From positions 124,001 to 188,000 of the forward strand of contig NZ_JAJKFV010000010.1 in the NCBI RefSeq assembly GCF_020966775.1: DNA of 64,000 nt, written 5' to 3'. This document shows, piece by piece, positions 25,299 to 35,343 of this stretch. Position 1 is the stretch's first letter. Each line of letters starts with the position of its first letter. This stretch comes from Rhodopirellula halodulae (lineage in GTDB: Bacteria > Planctomycetota > Planctomycetia > Pirellulales > Pirellulaceae). The notes under the pieces were generated by a model that saw nothing but the letters and a program-made list of their open reading frames with translations, was not told where the DNA came from and searched no databases. Position numbers and translations under genes: made by a program.

Positions 25299-25954
25299 AG
25301 CAATTCACTTTGGGGCACGACGGGGCAGGCGTGTTGGTGTCGCTTGGCAGGTTGGCGAAATTCTCCGATCAATTGCGGTGGTGATTGAGCCAGTTCGGGC
25401 ATCGGGTTGGCTTCTTCACTGGGCGCATGCGCGGAGGCGAGATCGCCGGACTGATATCAAATCGACCAAACTTCACGGACGAAGCGGCCAATTCGGCATC
25501 AAGCCTCAAGGTGCAACCAAATGGTGCGACGATTAATCCATCGTCACGCTTTCTGACTGAAATAGCTCCTGTCAGAAAAATTGGTGTTTTGCCAGCAATT
25601 CATCCTGTGAGTGTCTGAAGGGCTGGTTCGGCCTGGTAAAGCCCACCGGTGCGGCGGATCAAACGGACTTGGCATCTCACTCGGCTCGGCCAATTTGTGA
25701 GGAAAGCCGGGGCTGTCTAGAAAGAATGCTCTGAAACGGTCTGTTTGTCTGGAGCAGGATTGCCGATAACACCAATCGAGCGTGCGCCGAAGGAGCGTCC
25801 CGGTTTCGGTTATCGCTGGAGACCGGGAACTGGGATGCGTGAGAATCGAGTGATGCAAAGAGACGGCGACGTCTCCTGCCGAGCTTGATTCGCATGCGAC
25901 TGAACGGACCCGGGCTCGCTGAATTAAAGCCGTCATTTGAGTGTGTTGATTGCC
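25299..25954. other. Long intergenic region before glmS, nothing recognised
   Basis: 656 bases between two divergent genes (histidine kinase and glmS). Several frames are open but none has protein-like composition or a plausible start. A glmS ribozyme was looked for and not recognised. It should contain both promoters. Confidence 0.4.
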
Positions 25955-27808
25955 ATGTGTGGAATTGTTGGTTACGTCGGTTCGAGCCACGCGGCTGAGT
26001 TTCTCGTCGACGGGCTTCGGCGTTTGGAATACCGCGGCTACGACAGTGCCGGCGTTGCAATTCAAGACGGCGACAACATCTCCGTTACGCGATCGGTCGG
26101 GCGAATTCAATCGCTGGCGGATCGGTTGGGAACACCGCCCGAGGGAACGCTGGGATTGGGCCACACCCGGTGGGCGACGCACGGTCCCGCAACGGAAGAG
26201 AACGCTCACCCACACCTGGGCGGTGAAGGCGAAGTCGTTCTGGCGCACAACGGTGTCATCGAAAACTTTCAGGTTTTGAAAGACGAACTGACCGCCAAGG
26301 GTTACCAATTCAAATCCGCCACCGATAGCGAAGTCATCGCTCACTTGATCGCGGAAGGTTTGAAGAGCACGCCCGTCGATCCGTCGCAGCCCAACATGCG
26401 ATACGTCACCGCGGTTCAATGGGCTGTGGGGCAACTGCGCGGAACCTACGGTTTGGCGGTCGCCTTTCGTGAGAAGCCAGGTTTGTTGATCGCGGCTCGA
26501 TTCGGCAGCCCGTTGGTCTTAGGTGTTGGGCGCGGCGAGTACTTTGTCGCCAGCGATGCTTCACCCATCGCTGGACGCACCGATCGCATTGTTTATTTGG
26601 CCGATCACCAGATCGCGGTGCTGACTGCCGAAGGTTTCACCGTGCTGCATCGCGACAGCGGCAAGGTGCGCGTCAACATCCAACCGTTGGCCGAAGACAC
26701 CGGCGAAGTCGGACTGAATGGTTATGAGCATTACATGCTCAAGGAAATTCACGAGCAGCCCGATTCGCTTCGCAATGCGATGCGAGGTCGACTGAACGAC
26801 GAGGACGCGACCGCAGTCTTTGGTGGTTTGAATTTGACGCCTCAGCAGTTGCGAGGTGTGGAGCGGATCATCTTGACCGGATGCGGGACCAGTTGGCATT
26901 CCGCCTTGGTGGGCGAATACATGATCGAGGAATTCGCCAGGATTCCCGTTTGTGTGGAATACGCGAGCGAGCTTCGTTATCGAAACCCGCCGATTGAAAA
27001 CAACACGTTGGTGTTTGGAATCACTCAAAGCGGTGAAACGGCGGACACGCTGGCCGCATTGAACGAGACCAAACGCAAAGGCCATCGCACGCTGGCAATT
27101 TGCAATGTGGTCGGAAGTTCGATCGCTCAAGCGGCCGATGGCGGCGTCTACTTGCACGCCGGTCCGGAGATCGGTGTCGCGAGCACCAAGGCTTACTCGA
27201 GTCAATGCTGCGTGCTAGCGATGTTGGCGTTGTACTTCGGTCGCATGCGTCACATGAGCTTTGAATCCGGCGGACGCATCATCGAAGAGCTGCGACGACT
27301 TCCCGCCGCGGTGGAACAAGCGTTGACCTGTGACTCGGAGGTGCGGCGAATTGCGTCGAAGTATGCCAACGCTTCGAACTTCCTCTACCTCGGGCGACGT
27401 TACAACTTCCCGACGGCATTGGAGGGGGCACTCAAGCTGAAAGAAATCAGCTACATCCACGCGGAGGGCTACCCCGCCGCCGAGATGAAACACGGCCCGA
27501 TCGCACTGGTCGATGAGCAAACGCCCAGCGTCTTCATCATGCCTCGCGGAACCACGTACGACAAAGTGATGTCGAACATGGAAGAGGTCAAAGCTCGCGG
27601 CGGCCCGGTGATCGCCATTGCTAGCCACGAAGAGACTCAAATCCGCCGAATCGCGGACGAGGTGATCATGATTCCGGAGGTTCCGGAGTTTCTGCAGCCG
27701 ATTGTCTCGGTCATTCCGCTTCAGTTGCTTTCCTACCATATTGCCGTTTTGCGGGGTTGTGACGTCGACAAACCGCGTAATTTGGCGAAAAGCGTGACGG
27801 TTGAGTAA
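25955..27808 (+). CDS. glmS: Glutamine-fructose-6-phosphate aminotransferase (isomerizing)
   Basis: Makes glucosamine-6-phosphate from fructose-6-phosphate and glutamine, the entry to UDP-GlcNAc for lipopolysaccharide and other glycans. 617 residues. The N-terminal glutaminase domain starts MCGIVGYVG, with Cys2 as nucleophile, then RRLEYRGYDSAG and GLGHTRWATHG. Two SIS domains follow, with LTGCGTSWHSALVG, ESGGRI and KLKEISYIHAEGYPAAEMKHGPIAL, and the conserved C-terminus ends DKPRNLAKSVTVE. The start at 25955 places Cys at position 2, as required for activity; an ATG- or GTG-like start six codons earlier would not. Confidence 0.96.
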   Translation: MCGIVGYVGSSHAAEFLVDGLRRLEYRGYDSAGVAIQDGDNISVTRSVGRIQSLADRLGTPPEGTLGLGHTRWATHGPATEENAHPHLGGEGEVVLAHNGVIENFQVLKDELTAKGYQFKSATDSEVIAHLIAEGLKSTPVDPSQPNMRYVTAVQWAVGQLRGTYGLAVAFREKPGLLIAARFGSPLVLGVGRGEYFVASDASPIAGRTDRIVYLADHQIAVLTAEGFTVLHRDSGKVRVNIQPLAEDTGEVGLNGYEHYMLKEIHEQPDSLRNAMRGRLNDEDATAVFGGLNLTPQQLRGVERIILTGCGTSWHSALVGEYMIEEFARIPVCVEYASELRYRNPPIENNTLVFGITQSGETADTLAALNETKRKGHRTLAICNVVGSSIAQAADGGVYLHAGPEIGVASTKAYSSQCCVLAMLALYFGRMRHMSFESGGRIIEELRRLPAAVEQALTCDSEVRRIASKYANASNFLYLGRRYNFPTALEGALKLKEISYIHAEGYPAAEMKHGPIALVDEQTPSVFIMPRGTTYDKVMSNMEEVKARGGPVIAIASHEETQIRRIADEVIMIPEVPEFLQPIVSVIPLQLLSYHIAVLRGCDVDKPRNLAKSVTVE

Positions 27809-27961
27809 ATTTCGCGTTTGGTGATGCCTGGGCAATAACTAGGGTTTCATCGGAAGCCACCTCGCTTCTACCGTCAGAGCCGGGCTTCACTCGGACCGGG
27901 CTTCATTCGATCCGGGATTTCACTTCATTTCCTTTTACACTCGCAGCGGAGCATTCCTGAG

Positions 27962-28159
27962 ATGAACGATCGGGGACTGAGCTACAACTCTCGCAAAGCA
28001 CTGATGGTCCACATTGGCGAAAACGCCGGGGCGGAAATCGCCGACCTGCTGAACAGCCTGCTGGAGGAAGTCGAAGAGCTGCGTCGCACGAAAGTCAGCA
28101 TCACCCGCATCGTTCCCGGGCGTCAGCCCGTTCAGGAATTCATCGAAGAGCCTGTTTGA
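27962..28159 (+). CDS. Small conserved-looking protein of unknown function
   Basis: A 65-residue acidic protein starting MNDRGLSYNSRKAL. It has a central predicted amphipathic helix (ADLLNSLLEEVEELRRTK) and no signal peptide or membrane segment. The codon pattern looks genuine, and it stands alone between glmS and leuC on the same strand, which supports a real gene. It is not recognised from any named family. It may bind another protein through the leucine-rich helix. Confidence 0.65.
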   Translation: MNDRGLSYNSRKALMVHIGENAGAEIADLLNSLLEEVEELRRTKVSITRIVPGRQPVQEFIEEPV

Positions 28160-28428
28160 GACGTCCTGAGGCGAGTCGACTGCTCCTCCGAGGCGGATTG
28201 AGTTCGCTGAAACAGTTCGGCGACTGGACTCGGTGGACTGACACCGCAATTCGGGCATCGCAACCCGGACACGGCCGCCAGGAAACAGCAAAAAGTCGCC
28301 ACGAAGCGTTTCTGCCCACGCCGCTCGAGTAGCGTGATTGAGTTGACAGGTTGGCCTTTTGTGTCGACAGTGTCGGGTTCTCGGGAGAAGTCTCCCATGT
28401 TTCCCCACCCACGCTCGTCTCGCCATAC

Positions 28429-29886
28429 ATGTCTGACGCTTCCTCGACCGCCCCCAGCCAATCGGGGGCCGCTTCGCAATCCACCGGCAGCCGCACGTTG
28501 CTGGACAAAATTTGGGACCAGCACGTGGTCCACGCCCCTGAAACGGGCCCCGCGATTCTCTACATCGATTTGCACCTGGTCCACGAAGTGACCAGCCCCC
28601 AAGCGTTCGAAGGGCTGCGAATCAACAACCGCAAAGTGCGTCGTCCAGAACGCACCATCGCGACGCCCGACCACAACGTCCCCACGTCCGACCGCAGCCT
28701 TCCCATCGCCGACCCGATCAGCCGCAAGCAGATCGAAACGCTTCGCGACAACTGCAAAGAGTTTGGCGTTCCGCTGTTTGATATTCACGATGTCCGCCAA
28801 GGGATTGTCCACGTCATCGGGCCTGAAAACGGATACACCCAACCCGGCATGACCATCGTGTGTGGTGACTCGCACACCGCAACGCACGGTGCCTTTGGCT
28901 CGCTGGCATTCGGGATCGGAACCAGTGAGGTGGAACACGTTCTGGCCACGCAAACCTTGCTGCAGTTCAAACCCAAAACGTTTGAGCTTCGCGTCGATGG
29001 TGAGCTGGCTCGCGGAGTCACCGCGAAGGATTTGGTGCTCTACCTGATCGGCCAAATCGGAACGGCGGGCGGAACCGGTTACGTCTTGGAGTTCACCGGC
29101 GACGCGGTTCGAAATCTGACCATGGAAGAGCGAATGACGGTCTGCAACATGTCGATCGAGGCGGGAGCCCGGGCCGGCATGATCGCGCCTGACCAGACGA
29201 CGTTTGACTACCTGCGTGGTCGTCCTGAGTGCCCGGCTGATTTCGATGCTGCCGTGGAACAATGGAAGCAGCTTCCATCGGATCCCGGTGCCACTTATGA
29301 CCGCAGCAACGTGTATCGCGGTGAGGACATCCGTCCGCAAGTCACTTGGGGGACCAACCCGGGCCAGGTGTGCAGCGTGGATGCCGTGGTTCCATCTCCC
29401 GGCGACAGCACGGACGTCAACATTCAGAAGTCGACGGCTTCGGCACTGCAGTACATGGATTTGAAAGCCGGCACGCCGATCACGGACATTGGGATCGACC
29501 GGGTCTTCATCGGTTCGTGCACCAACGCTCGCATCGAAGATTTGCGTGCCGCTGCGGCCGTGATCAAAGGCCATCGCTGCAGCGACAAGGTCAACGCGAT
29601 GATTGTCCCTGGTAGCGGCAAAGTGAAGTTGCAAGCGGAAGAAGAAGGCCTGCACAAGGTCTTCATCGAAGCTGGGTTCGATTGGCGTGAAGCCGGTTGC
29701 AGCATGTGCTTAGCGATGAACCCTGACAAGCTTGCACCCGGCGAGCGTTGTGCCAGCACCAGCAATCGCAACTTCGAAGGTCGTCAAGGAAAAGGCGGAC
29801 GCACGCACTTGGTCAGCCCCGCCATGGCCGCCGCCGCGGCGATCGAAGGTCACTTTGTTGACATTCGCCAATGGGATTATCGCTGA
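28429..29886 (+). CDS. leuC: 3-isopropylmalate dehydratase large subunit
   Basis: Aconitase-family enzyme converting 2-isopropylmalate to 3-isopropylmalate together with LeuD. 485 residues from the ATG at 28429. The 4Fe-4S ligands are Cys364 in [12 protein letters not shown] and Cys424 and Cys427 in [11 protein letters not shown], spaced as in E. coli LeuC. Other conserved parts are [47 protein letters not shown] and [19 protein letters not shown]. About 20 residues precede the usual N-terminus. A perfect GGGAGA/TCTCCC hairpin lies at 28383-28396, 32 bases before the start. leuD follows after 186 bases. Confidence 0.96.
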   Translation: MSDASSTAPSQSGAASQSTGSRTLLDKIWDQHVVHAPETGPAILYIDLHLVHEVTSPQAFEGLRINNRKVRRPERTIATPDHNVPTSDRSLPIADPISRKQIETLRDNCKEFGVPLFDIHDVRQGIVHVIGPENGYTQPGMTIVCGDSHTATHGAFGSLAFGIGTSEVEHVLATQTLLQFKPKTFELRVDGELARGVTAKDLVLYLIGQIGTAGGTGYVLEFTGDAVRNLTMEERMTVCNMSIEAGARAGMIAPDQTTFDYLRGRPECPADFDAAVEQWKQLPSDPGATYDRSNVYRGEDIRPQVTWGTNPGQVCSVDAVVPSPGDSTDVNIQKSTASALQYMDLKAGTPITDIGIDRVFIGSCTNARIEDLRAAAAVIKGHRCSDKVNAMIVPGSGKVKLQAEEEGLHKVFIEAGFDWREAGCSMCLAMNPDKLAPGERCASTSNRNFEGRQGKGGRTHLVSPAMAAAAAIEGHFVDIRQWDYR

Positions 29887-30072
29887 TTTGACAAAGGGCA
29901 ATTCAGCCAGGATGCCGGCACTTGGTCACTCGTAACTGGTCATGCACTGCCGGATTTTGATTTTTGTCTTCGCGCTAACGATTGGCGTGGAGACTCTCAA
30001 CTAACAAACCACCTCCCAAAAGCGAATAGCTTGAAAGTCACGAGCTAACAGCTGACGCCGAAGGTTTTCACC

Positions 30073-30663
30073 ATGCAAAATTTCACTGTTCATCAGGGTG
30101 TCGTCGCGACGTTGGATCGCGCCAATGTCGATACCGATCAAATCATTCCCAAGCAATTTCTCAAACGCATTGAACGCACCGGATTCGGTCAGTTCCTGTT
30201 CTACGATTGGCGTTTTTTGGAAGACGGCGAAACGGAGAATCCCGATTTCGAACTGAACCGAGTGAACGTCAAAGGTGCGTCGATTCTCGTCACGCGTCAA
30301 AACTTCGGCAGCGGCAGTAGCCGTGAGCATGCGGTTTGGGCATTGGATGATTACGGCATCCGCGCCGTGATCGCACCGTCCTTTGCGGACATCTTTTTCA
30401 ACAACTGCTTCAAGAACGGCGTGCTGCCGATTTCGTTGTCCGAGGAGGATGTCGAAGAGTTGTTCCAGCGTGCCGCGAAGGGCAATCCTTACCAGTTGAC
30501 CGTGGACTTGGAGAAGCAAGTCATCACGGACGGCGAAGGTTTCGAAAAGTCATTCGAGGTGGATCAGAGCCGACGCCACAACCTGTTGCACGGGTTGGAC
30601 GACATCGCGCAAACGCTGCAGCACGAAGAAAAAATCACAGCCTTCGAAGAAGCCCGCGGTTGA
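30073..30663 (+). CDS. leuD: 3-isopropylmalate dehydratase small subunit
   Basis: Swivel-domain partner of LeuC. 196 residues, the usual length. Diagnostic motifs are [26 protein letters not shown] and the substrate loop [40 protein letters not shown]. It is followed by a clear rho-independent terminator, which ends the leuCD transcription unit. Confidence 0.96.
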   Translation: MQNFTVHQGVVATLDRANVDTDQIIPKQFLKRIERTGFGQFLFYDWRFLEDGETENPDFELNRVNVKGASILVTRQNFGSGSSREHAVWALDDYGIRAVIAPSFADIFFNNCFKNGVLPISLSEEDVEELFQRAAKGNPYQLTVDLEKQVITDGEGFEKSFEVDQSRRHNLLHGLDDIAQTLQHEEKITAFEEARG

Positions 30664-30740
30664 GCCGGCTTCCGCGGGAGTAGCAGTGCCGGTGATTTTG
30701 GTGTCACTGGTCGTCGAATCCGAATCAAACCCAAAAGTAT

Positions 30741-30779
30741 AAAAGCCCAGCAGTCCGAGCGACTGCTGGGTTTTCTTTT
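30741..30779 (+). terminator. Rho-independent terminator after leuD
   Basis: CCCAGCAGTC (30746-30755) and GACTGCTGGG (30761-30770) make a perfect ten-pair stem with a five-base loop, followed by TTTTCTTTT. A short A run on the other side could also allow weaker termination on the minus strand. Confidence 0.93.
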
Positions 30780-30906
30780 GGGTGGCTCACGCAGCAGTCA
30801 CCGCGTGATCGCTCTATCCTCGTTTTGAGGGCGTTAGGTATGACCGATGTGCGATTGGGAAGTTCGGTGCTTGTCCCAAGAATGTTGTAGCGTGCGGAGG
30901 TGAAGG

Positions 30907-31521
30907 ATGCCTTGGTCGGACATGGATGCGGCGCGTGAAGGTTTGTCCCTGGCGGGGTCGCTTTTCGCCGTGCTTTCGACATTTTACTTCTGGTTGATCC
31001 GGGCGAACCGTGAGCGAGCCAAAGTGGAAGCGTGTGCGGTCAACGGGCTTCGCGGCACCATGCTGATGGCGATGGAGGACACCGCCACGTATCGAAGCGT
31101 TCAGCCTTCCGAAAACGAAATCGTGTTGAAGTACTGGTTGGATCTCGCGATCGTCAACAACAGCGAACTGCCCAATGCTTTGTTGGGCATCAAGGTCTGG
31201 ATGAAATTCGCCGACGGTCGATGGCATGCGATGCAGGTCGGCGCGGTTGAATCCGGCGAGGATTTGTTTCCCATCAATGTGGATCCATTGACCACCGCGG
31301 CACTTCACTTAACGCTCGCAACCAAGATCCCGGGCGAAGTCTCCGGCGGTTTTCGTGAACGCGAATGTGCGGCTGGGGACGCGTTGCCATCGGAGGTGCC
31401 TATCCGCATCGAGATGCAGGCCTTACGTGACAAGGTCTTCGTCACCGAGTTGGTCGATGACGGTCGCCGTCTGTTGCGAACCGACGCGGAGTCGATGGCT
31501 GCTTCCAAGACTGCCGCCTGA
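30907..31521 (+). CDS. Membrane-anchored protein of unknown function
   Basis: 204 residues. A single hydrophobic segment (about 15-31, SLAGSLFAVLSTFYFWLI) is followed by a positively charged RANRERAKVEA, so the bulk of the protein should lie in the cytoplasm. The soluble part looks beta-rich (LDLAIVNNSELPNALLGIKVWMKF; PLTTAALHLTLATKIPG), compatible with an immunoglobulin-like sandwich, but it is not recognised. It has one of the few clear Shine-Dalgarno sites here: GGAGG about five bases before the ATG. It converges on the response regulator gene. Confidence 0.75.
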   Translation: MPWSDMDAAREGLSLAGSLFAVLSTFYFWLIRANRERAKVEACAVNGLRGTMLMAMEDTATYRSVQPSENEIVLKYWLDLAIVNNSELPNALLGIKVWMKFADGRWHAMQVGAVESGEDLFPINVDPLTTAALHLTLATKIPGEVSGGFRERECAAGDALPSEVPIRIEMQALRDKVFVTELVDDGRRLLRTDAESMAASKTAA

Positions 31522-31560
31522 TTCGTTGCTCAAGGATTGCGGATTCGATTTGCTGCTTGG

Positions 31561-32727
31561 TCAGGCAAGCACCGCAGATTCGGTTGATCGTGTGGACGAC
31601 GAGATCGAGCTTTCCACGATCGGGATATGACGTTGGTTGATCTCAGGATTGCGGCGCAAGTTCTCAATCATGGGTTGAGTCAAGCGTCGACCGCCAGTGA
31701 CAACCTTTGGGCCATCGGAAATGCGAATGTCTTCGTAGGGAATCATGCCGGGACATAGTTCGTCGACCGGGACCATGGTGAGGCAGAGTGTGTCGTGGTT
31801 GTCATTCAAACATTCCATTGCACGGATCAGCTTGTCGGAAAGCTCGGGCATGATGGATTGAATGGTCGATGAAGTTGCTTCCACGCACAGGCCCTTCGCG
31901 GTCAGGAAGTTCCAGTAGAAGACGACTCGCAACAGCAGAGCCGAGATCTCAATGCGTCGGCCGGTTTCGTTGAGCCGTTGAGCTTTGGGAACGACCAGAA
32001 GAAGGTCAACGATCCAATCAAACCGAGGGATCTTTTTCAACATTCCCGCCGATGTTTTGCAGATCTTGCGGAACAGTTCTTGGTGTTCTTCGGTGGTTGG
32101 GTCGAGTTGGTCGAATCGTTTGGACTCTTCGGAGTTCAGCATCGCAATGCCAACCAGGAACACACGTGCGGCGATGCGTTCTTCCCAACCAAGTTGCAGC
32201 GAAAGATTACGTGAGAGGTCGGTGATGGCTTCGACCATTCGGCTTGTGTCGAGGTGTCGCCCATCCGGCATCTCGATCAAGTCGGTCATAAAGTCTAACG
32301 TTCCGGCGAAGGTTCCACTCAGCAGGTCCTTGGTTGAGACTTGCGTGTTGTGTTGTTGTTGAGCGGCTTCGATCGTTGCGATCATCTGATCCGGATCGCA
32401 GGGTTTGTTAAGGAACTTGAACACCTTGCCGTCGTTCACGGCTTGGATGGCGGTGTCGAGTTCTTTGTTGGCCGTCAGCATCACGAAGACCGCATGAGGC
32501 ATCGTCTTTCGCAGTTCCGTGATCGTTTGAATGCCATTCATCTCCGGCATCTGCATGTCGATCACGACCACTGAGAAGTCGCCATTGATCTTGGATTGGG
32601 TGATGGCGGCCGCTCCGCCATCGGCGGAATGGATCTCGTAGCTGGGGTCCAGCTTCGTTTTGGCCATTTCCGTCAAGATGTTGAGAAGGACCGGATCGTC
32701 ATCAACGAACAGAATGTTTTTAGCCAT
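31561..32727 (-). CDS. Response regulator with degenerate HD-type output domain
   Basis: 388 residues. The receiver domain (1-125) has the acidic pocket Asp10/Asp11, phospho-acceptor Asp57 in VVVIDMQMPEMNG, Thr86 in VFVMLTANKE and Lys108 in FLNKPCDP. The output part (about 135-375) is helical and resembles the layout of HD-GYP regulators (FMTDLIEMPDGRHLDTSRMVEAI; GWEERIAARVFLVGIAMLN; LLRVVFYWNFL), but no HD or GYP motif is present, so c-di-GMP hydrolysis is unlikely. It probably works through protein binding. It is a single gene with no adjacent kinase. Confidence 0.85.
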   Translation of the reverse strand: MAKNILFVDDDPVLLNILTEMAKTKLDPSYEIHSADGGAAAITQSKINGDFSVVVIDMQMPEMNGIQTITELRKTMPHAVFVMLTANKELDTAIQAVNDGKVFKFLNKPCDPDQMIATIEAAQQQHNTQVSTKDLLSGTFAGTLDFMTDLIEMPDGRHLDTSRMVEAITDLSRNLSLQLGWEERIAARVFLVGIAMLNSEESKRFDQLDPTTEEHQELFRKICKTSAGMLKKIPRFDWIVDLLLVVPKAQRLNETGRRIEISALLLRVVFYWNFLTAKGLCVEATSSTIQSIMPELSDKLIRAMECLNDNHDTLCLTMVPVDELCPGMIPYEDIRISDGPKVVTGGRRLTQPMIENLRRNPEINQRHIPIVESSISSSTRSTESAVLA

Positions 32728-33281
32728 GTTGTGCCCCGTCTAGTTTCTTGGACGCCATCGGCGTCAGCCCGTTGTATCCGCTCGAGAGTCTGCTTTGTGT
32801 CGAGGTCGAGCGGTGAACGCCCCCGTTTTGCCCTTGGGGGAGTCTTGTTGCTGCGAACGAACTCAGCTTTTCGATTTCTGAGCAGCTCGTTCAGTGGAAC
32901 GGTAGCATCCAATTGAGGATCTTTAGTGGAGTGTTCCGGCGCAATCCATTGACCAAGGCCTGTTTTCACGGTTGGGGTTGTTGGATTTGACGATTGTCCG
33001 GGGGGTGGGTGTATCTTGAGCGTGCAGAAAGACTGCTTTCTGTTGCGTTCGCTGAGGCGGTCCCTTGGTGAAGTCAGTGAGTGTTGTTTGCCTTATTAAG
33101 AATGTGCCGCAGCTCGTTGGTGACGCCGCCCGGATCAAGATTGCATTTCTGCAGACCCGATTGCAGGGACGCTCGACGCGGCAAAAGGCGGCATTTGAAA
33201 TCCCCATGAGGCTGGGCCGACAATTCGTGGGAAATGAGATAGCATTCCCGCTGTTCAATCTTCAGCTTCCCCCAGGGTGAC
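32728..33281. other. Divergent intergenic region, nothing firm
   Basis: 554 bases between the response regulator (minus) and pyrF (plus). A weak promoter-like pair, TTGACG at 32987-32992 and TATCTT at 33012-33017, has a 19-base spacer, longer than ideal. No RNA gene or convincing protein was seen. Confidence 0.4.
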
Positions 33282-34190
33282 TTGATGACTTTTGCGACGC
33301 AGCTCAATGCGGCCATTTTGCGGACTGGATCGGTAACGTGTGTGGGCTTGGACCCTCGTTTGGAGCAGTTGCCCAAGCCGCTGCGAGAGTCGGTGGTGGA
33401 AGGCAAGGCAGATTCCGCCGCGGCCGCCTACACGCAGTTTTGTTGCGAAATCATCGATGCCGTCGCGGACCTAGTCCCATGTGTGAAGCCACAGGCGGCT
33501 TTTTTCGAGCAATTGGGCCCGGCGGGTATGGTCTCTCTCGGCGAAGTGATTGCTCACGCGAATCGAGCGGGCCTGTTGGTGATCACCGATGGGAAACGCA
33601 ACGATATCGGCAGTACCGCCACGGCCTATGCCGACGCTTACTTAGGGTGCTCCGGCCCGGAGCGTTCGCCCTGGGGAAGCGATGCCTTGACCGTCAGCCC
33701 GTATTTGGGGCGTGACAGCCTGGAACCGTTTGTGGAGGTTTGCGATCGCCGGGCGGCCGGGATCTTCGTGCTGGTCAAGACATCCAATCCCGGCGGTGGA
33801 TATCTGCAGGATTTGTCCGTCGATGGAAAGACCGTCTATCAATCCGTGGCGGAGTTGGTGACCGAGCTGAACTCGACGCGGCTGGACGCGGATGGCTATG
33901 GACCGGTCGGGGCGGTCGTTGGTGCGACCTATCCTGAGCAATTGGTTGAGTTGCGAAAGGCAATGCCTCACAGCATTCTCTTGGTCCCTGGATTTGGGGC
34001 TCAAGGCGGATCAGCCGAAGATGTACGGCCCGCTGTGGATGCAAACGGCGCGGGCGCGGTTGTGAATAGTTCACGGCACATCATCTTTGCCTACAAGCGT
34101 GCCGAGTTCTCTGTGGCCGCGGATGAAAGCAATTGGCAAGACGCCGTTCGCGAAGCAACGCTTCAGATGAATGAGCAACTCAAGTTCTGA
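33282..34190 (+). CDS. pyrF: Orotidine 5'-phosphate decarboxylase (type 2)
   Basis: Last step of UMP synthesis: decarboxylation of OMP. 302 residues, the longer type 2 form found in Mycobacterium and Myxococcus rather than the 230-residue E. coli type. The motifs are TCVGLDPRLEQLP, CVKPQAAFFEQLGPAG, the catalytic ITDGKRNDIGSTATAYADAYLG with Lys105, VLVKTSNPGGGYLQDL, VGAVVGATYPEQL and LLVPGFGAQGG. Two consecutive ATG codons start the gene, so the true start may be 33285. Confidence 0.95.
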   Translation: MMTFATQLNAAILRTGSVTCVGLDPRLEQLPKPLRESVVEGKADSAAAAYTQFCCEIIDAVADLVPCVKPQAAFFEQLGPAGMVSLGEVIAHANRAGLLVITDGKRNDIGSTATAYADAYLGCSGPERSPWGSDALTVSPYLGRDSLEPFVEVCDRRAAGIFVLVKTSNPGGGYLQDLSVDGKTVYQSVAELVTELNSTRLDADGYGPVGAVVGATYPEQLVELRKAMPHSILLVPGFGAQGGSAEDVRPAVDANGAGAVVNSSRHIIFAYKRAEFSVAADESNWQDAVREATLQMNEQLKF

Positions 34191-34553
34191 GAGGTGACTC
34201 TGCCTTTCGTTAGCTTGCCTATTTGCCCCGTTTTGGTGTTTTGTCACACCGCTTTCGTGTCTCTGCGAAGCGGTGGATGGTCTTGCACGCGAGCACCGTT
34301 CCGGTCATGCCGGCGAAAGAGCAATTTGTTGTGCGACACAATGTCGCTGACGGCGCGCTGGCCTTGCGAGCGTAGGTACTTACGGCTGATAATCCCGGCC
34401 CGCGTCGGCAGGAGTTGCGCGGATGCTCTATTACTTTTTCTTGTCTCGTCGACGCGTTCTCGCCCTGTGGCTTGCTGATCGAACCAACGGTTTGCTCAGT
34501 GTGCACTTGGTATTTGGGAATGGTTATTTGTTGGCGAGTGATTTGGATCGATC
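34191..34553. other. Upstream region of the respiratory operon
   Basis: 363 bases between pyrF and actA. No gene was recognised. It must carry the promoter for the actA-coxD operon if that is one transcript, but no clear sigma-70 pair or regulator site could be named. Confidence 0.4.
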
Positions 34554-35243
34554 ATGAAACGTTTTTTGTTTCCACGTTGGGTCAATCCCTTCTTGGGCGT
34601 TCTGGGACTGGCCCTCGTTGGTGGAGGCGTCTTCGCCGCTGCCATGGGAGGTTTGGTCACGGACCCGCAAACACTCAACGTGGGCTACCAGCCGACTCAA
34701 CCGGTCCCTTTCAGCCACGCGATTCACGCGGGGCAGTTGAAGATGGATTGTCGCTACTGCCACAACACCGTCTTTGATGCGGCTCACGCGGCGGTGCCTC
34801 CGACTGCGACCTGCGTGAACTGTCACTCGCCCGCCGGCGACAACGGCCAAACCGCTTTGGGCGCCGTTCATGTCGACAGCCCCAAGCTCGATCCCATTCA
34901 CGAAAGTTGGAAGAGTGGTCGCAGTGTGGCTTGGAAACGCATTCACAACCTGCCCGAATTCGTTTACTTCAACCACGCAGCACACGTGAATTCCGGTGTC
35001 AGCTGCGTTTCGTGCCACGGTCGCATCGATCAGATGGAAGTGGTTTATCAACACGAGCAATTGTCGATGGCATGGTGCATCACCTGTCACCGAAATCCAA
35101 ACGAACACCTTCGCCCGGTTGAGTTCGTCACCAAGTTGGATTGGACGCCGCCCGAAGATTGGGACCAAGAGGCGTTCGCCAAGGCTCATCGCGAAGAGAA
35201 CAACATCAATCCACAAGTCCATTGCGCGGTTTGCCACCGATAG
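34554..35243 (+). CDS. actA: Alternative complex III subunit A, pentahaem cytochrome c
   Basis: Electron-transfer subunit of the quinol:cytochrome c oxidoreductase ACIII, on the periplasmic side. 229 residues. One N-terminal membrane helix (about 12-33) anchors it, and five CxxCH haem c motifs follow: CRYCH, CVNCH, CVSCH, CITCH and CAVCH, the last at the extreme C-terminus. Extra His residues (FSHAIHAGQ, FNHAAHVN) fit bis-His ligation as in cytochrome c7-like proteins. First gene of the operon; actB starts 100 bases downstream. Confidence 0.95.
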   Translation: MKRFLFPRWVNPFLGVLGLALVGGGVFAAAMGGLVTDPQTLNVGYQPTQPVPFSHAIHAGQLKMDCRYCHNTVFDAAHAAVPPTATCVNCHSPAGDNGQTALGAVHVDSPKLDPIHESWKSGRSVAWKRIHNLPEFVYFNHAAHVNSGVSCVSCHGRIDQMEVVYQHEQLSMAWCITCHRNPNEHLRPVEFVTKLDWTPPEDWDQEAFAKAHREENNINPQVHCAVCHR

Positions 35244-35343
35244 TTTCGCAAACCCAGGATTGCCTGCGGGCGATTCCGAGAACCCAGGCCTGCTGATCTG
35301 ATCGGCTGACTCACCGCAAACTGAACTAAGAAGACTTTCCTCC

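Noticed and set aside
25544-25954. glmS riboswitch/ribozyme or a reverse gene upstream of glmS
   Set aside because: The conserved glmS ribozyme core was not recognised, and the minus-strand frame runs into glmS without protein character.
31561-32727. Active HD-GYP c-di-GMP phosphodiesterase
   Set aside because: No HD pair and no GYP motif are found in the output domain.
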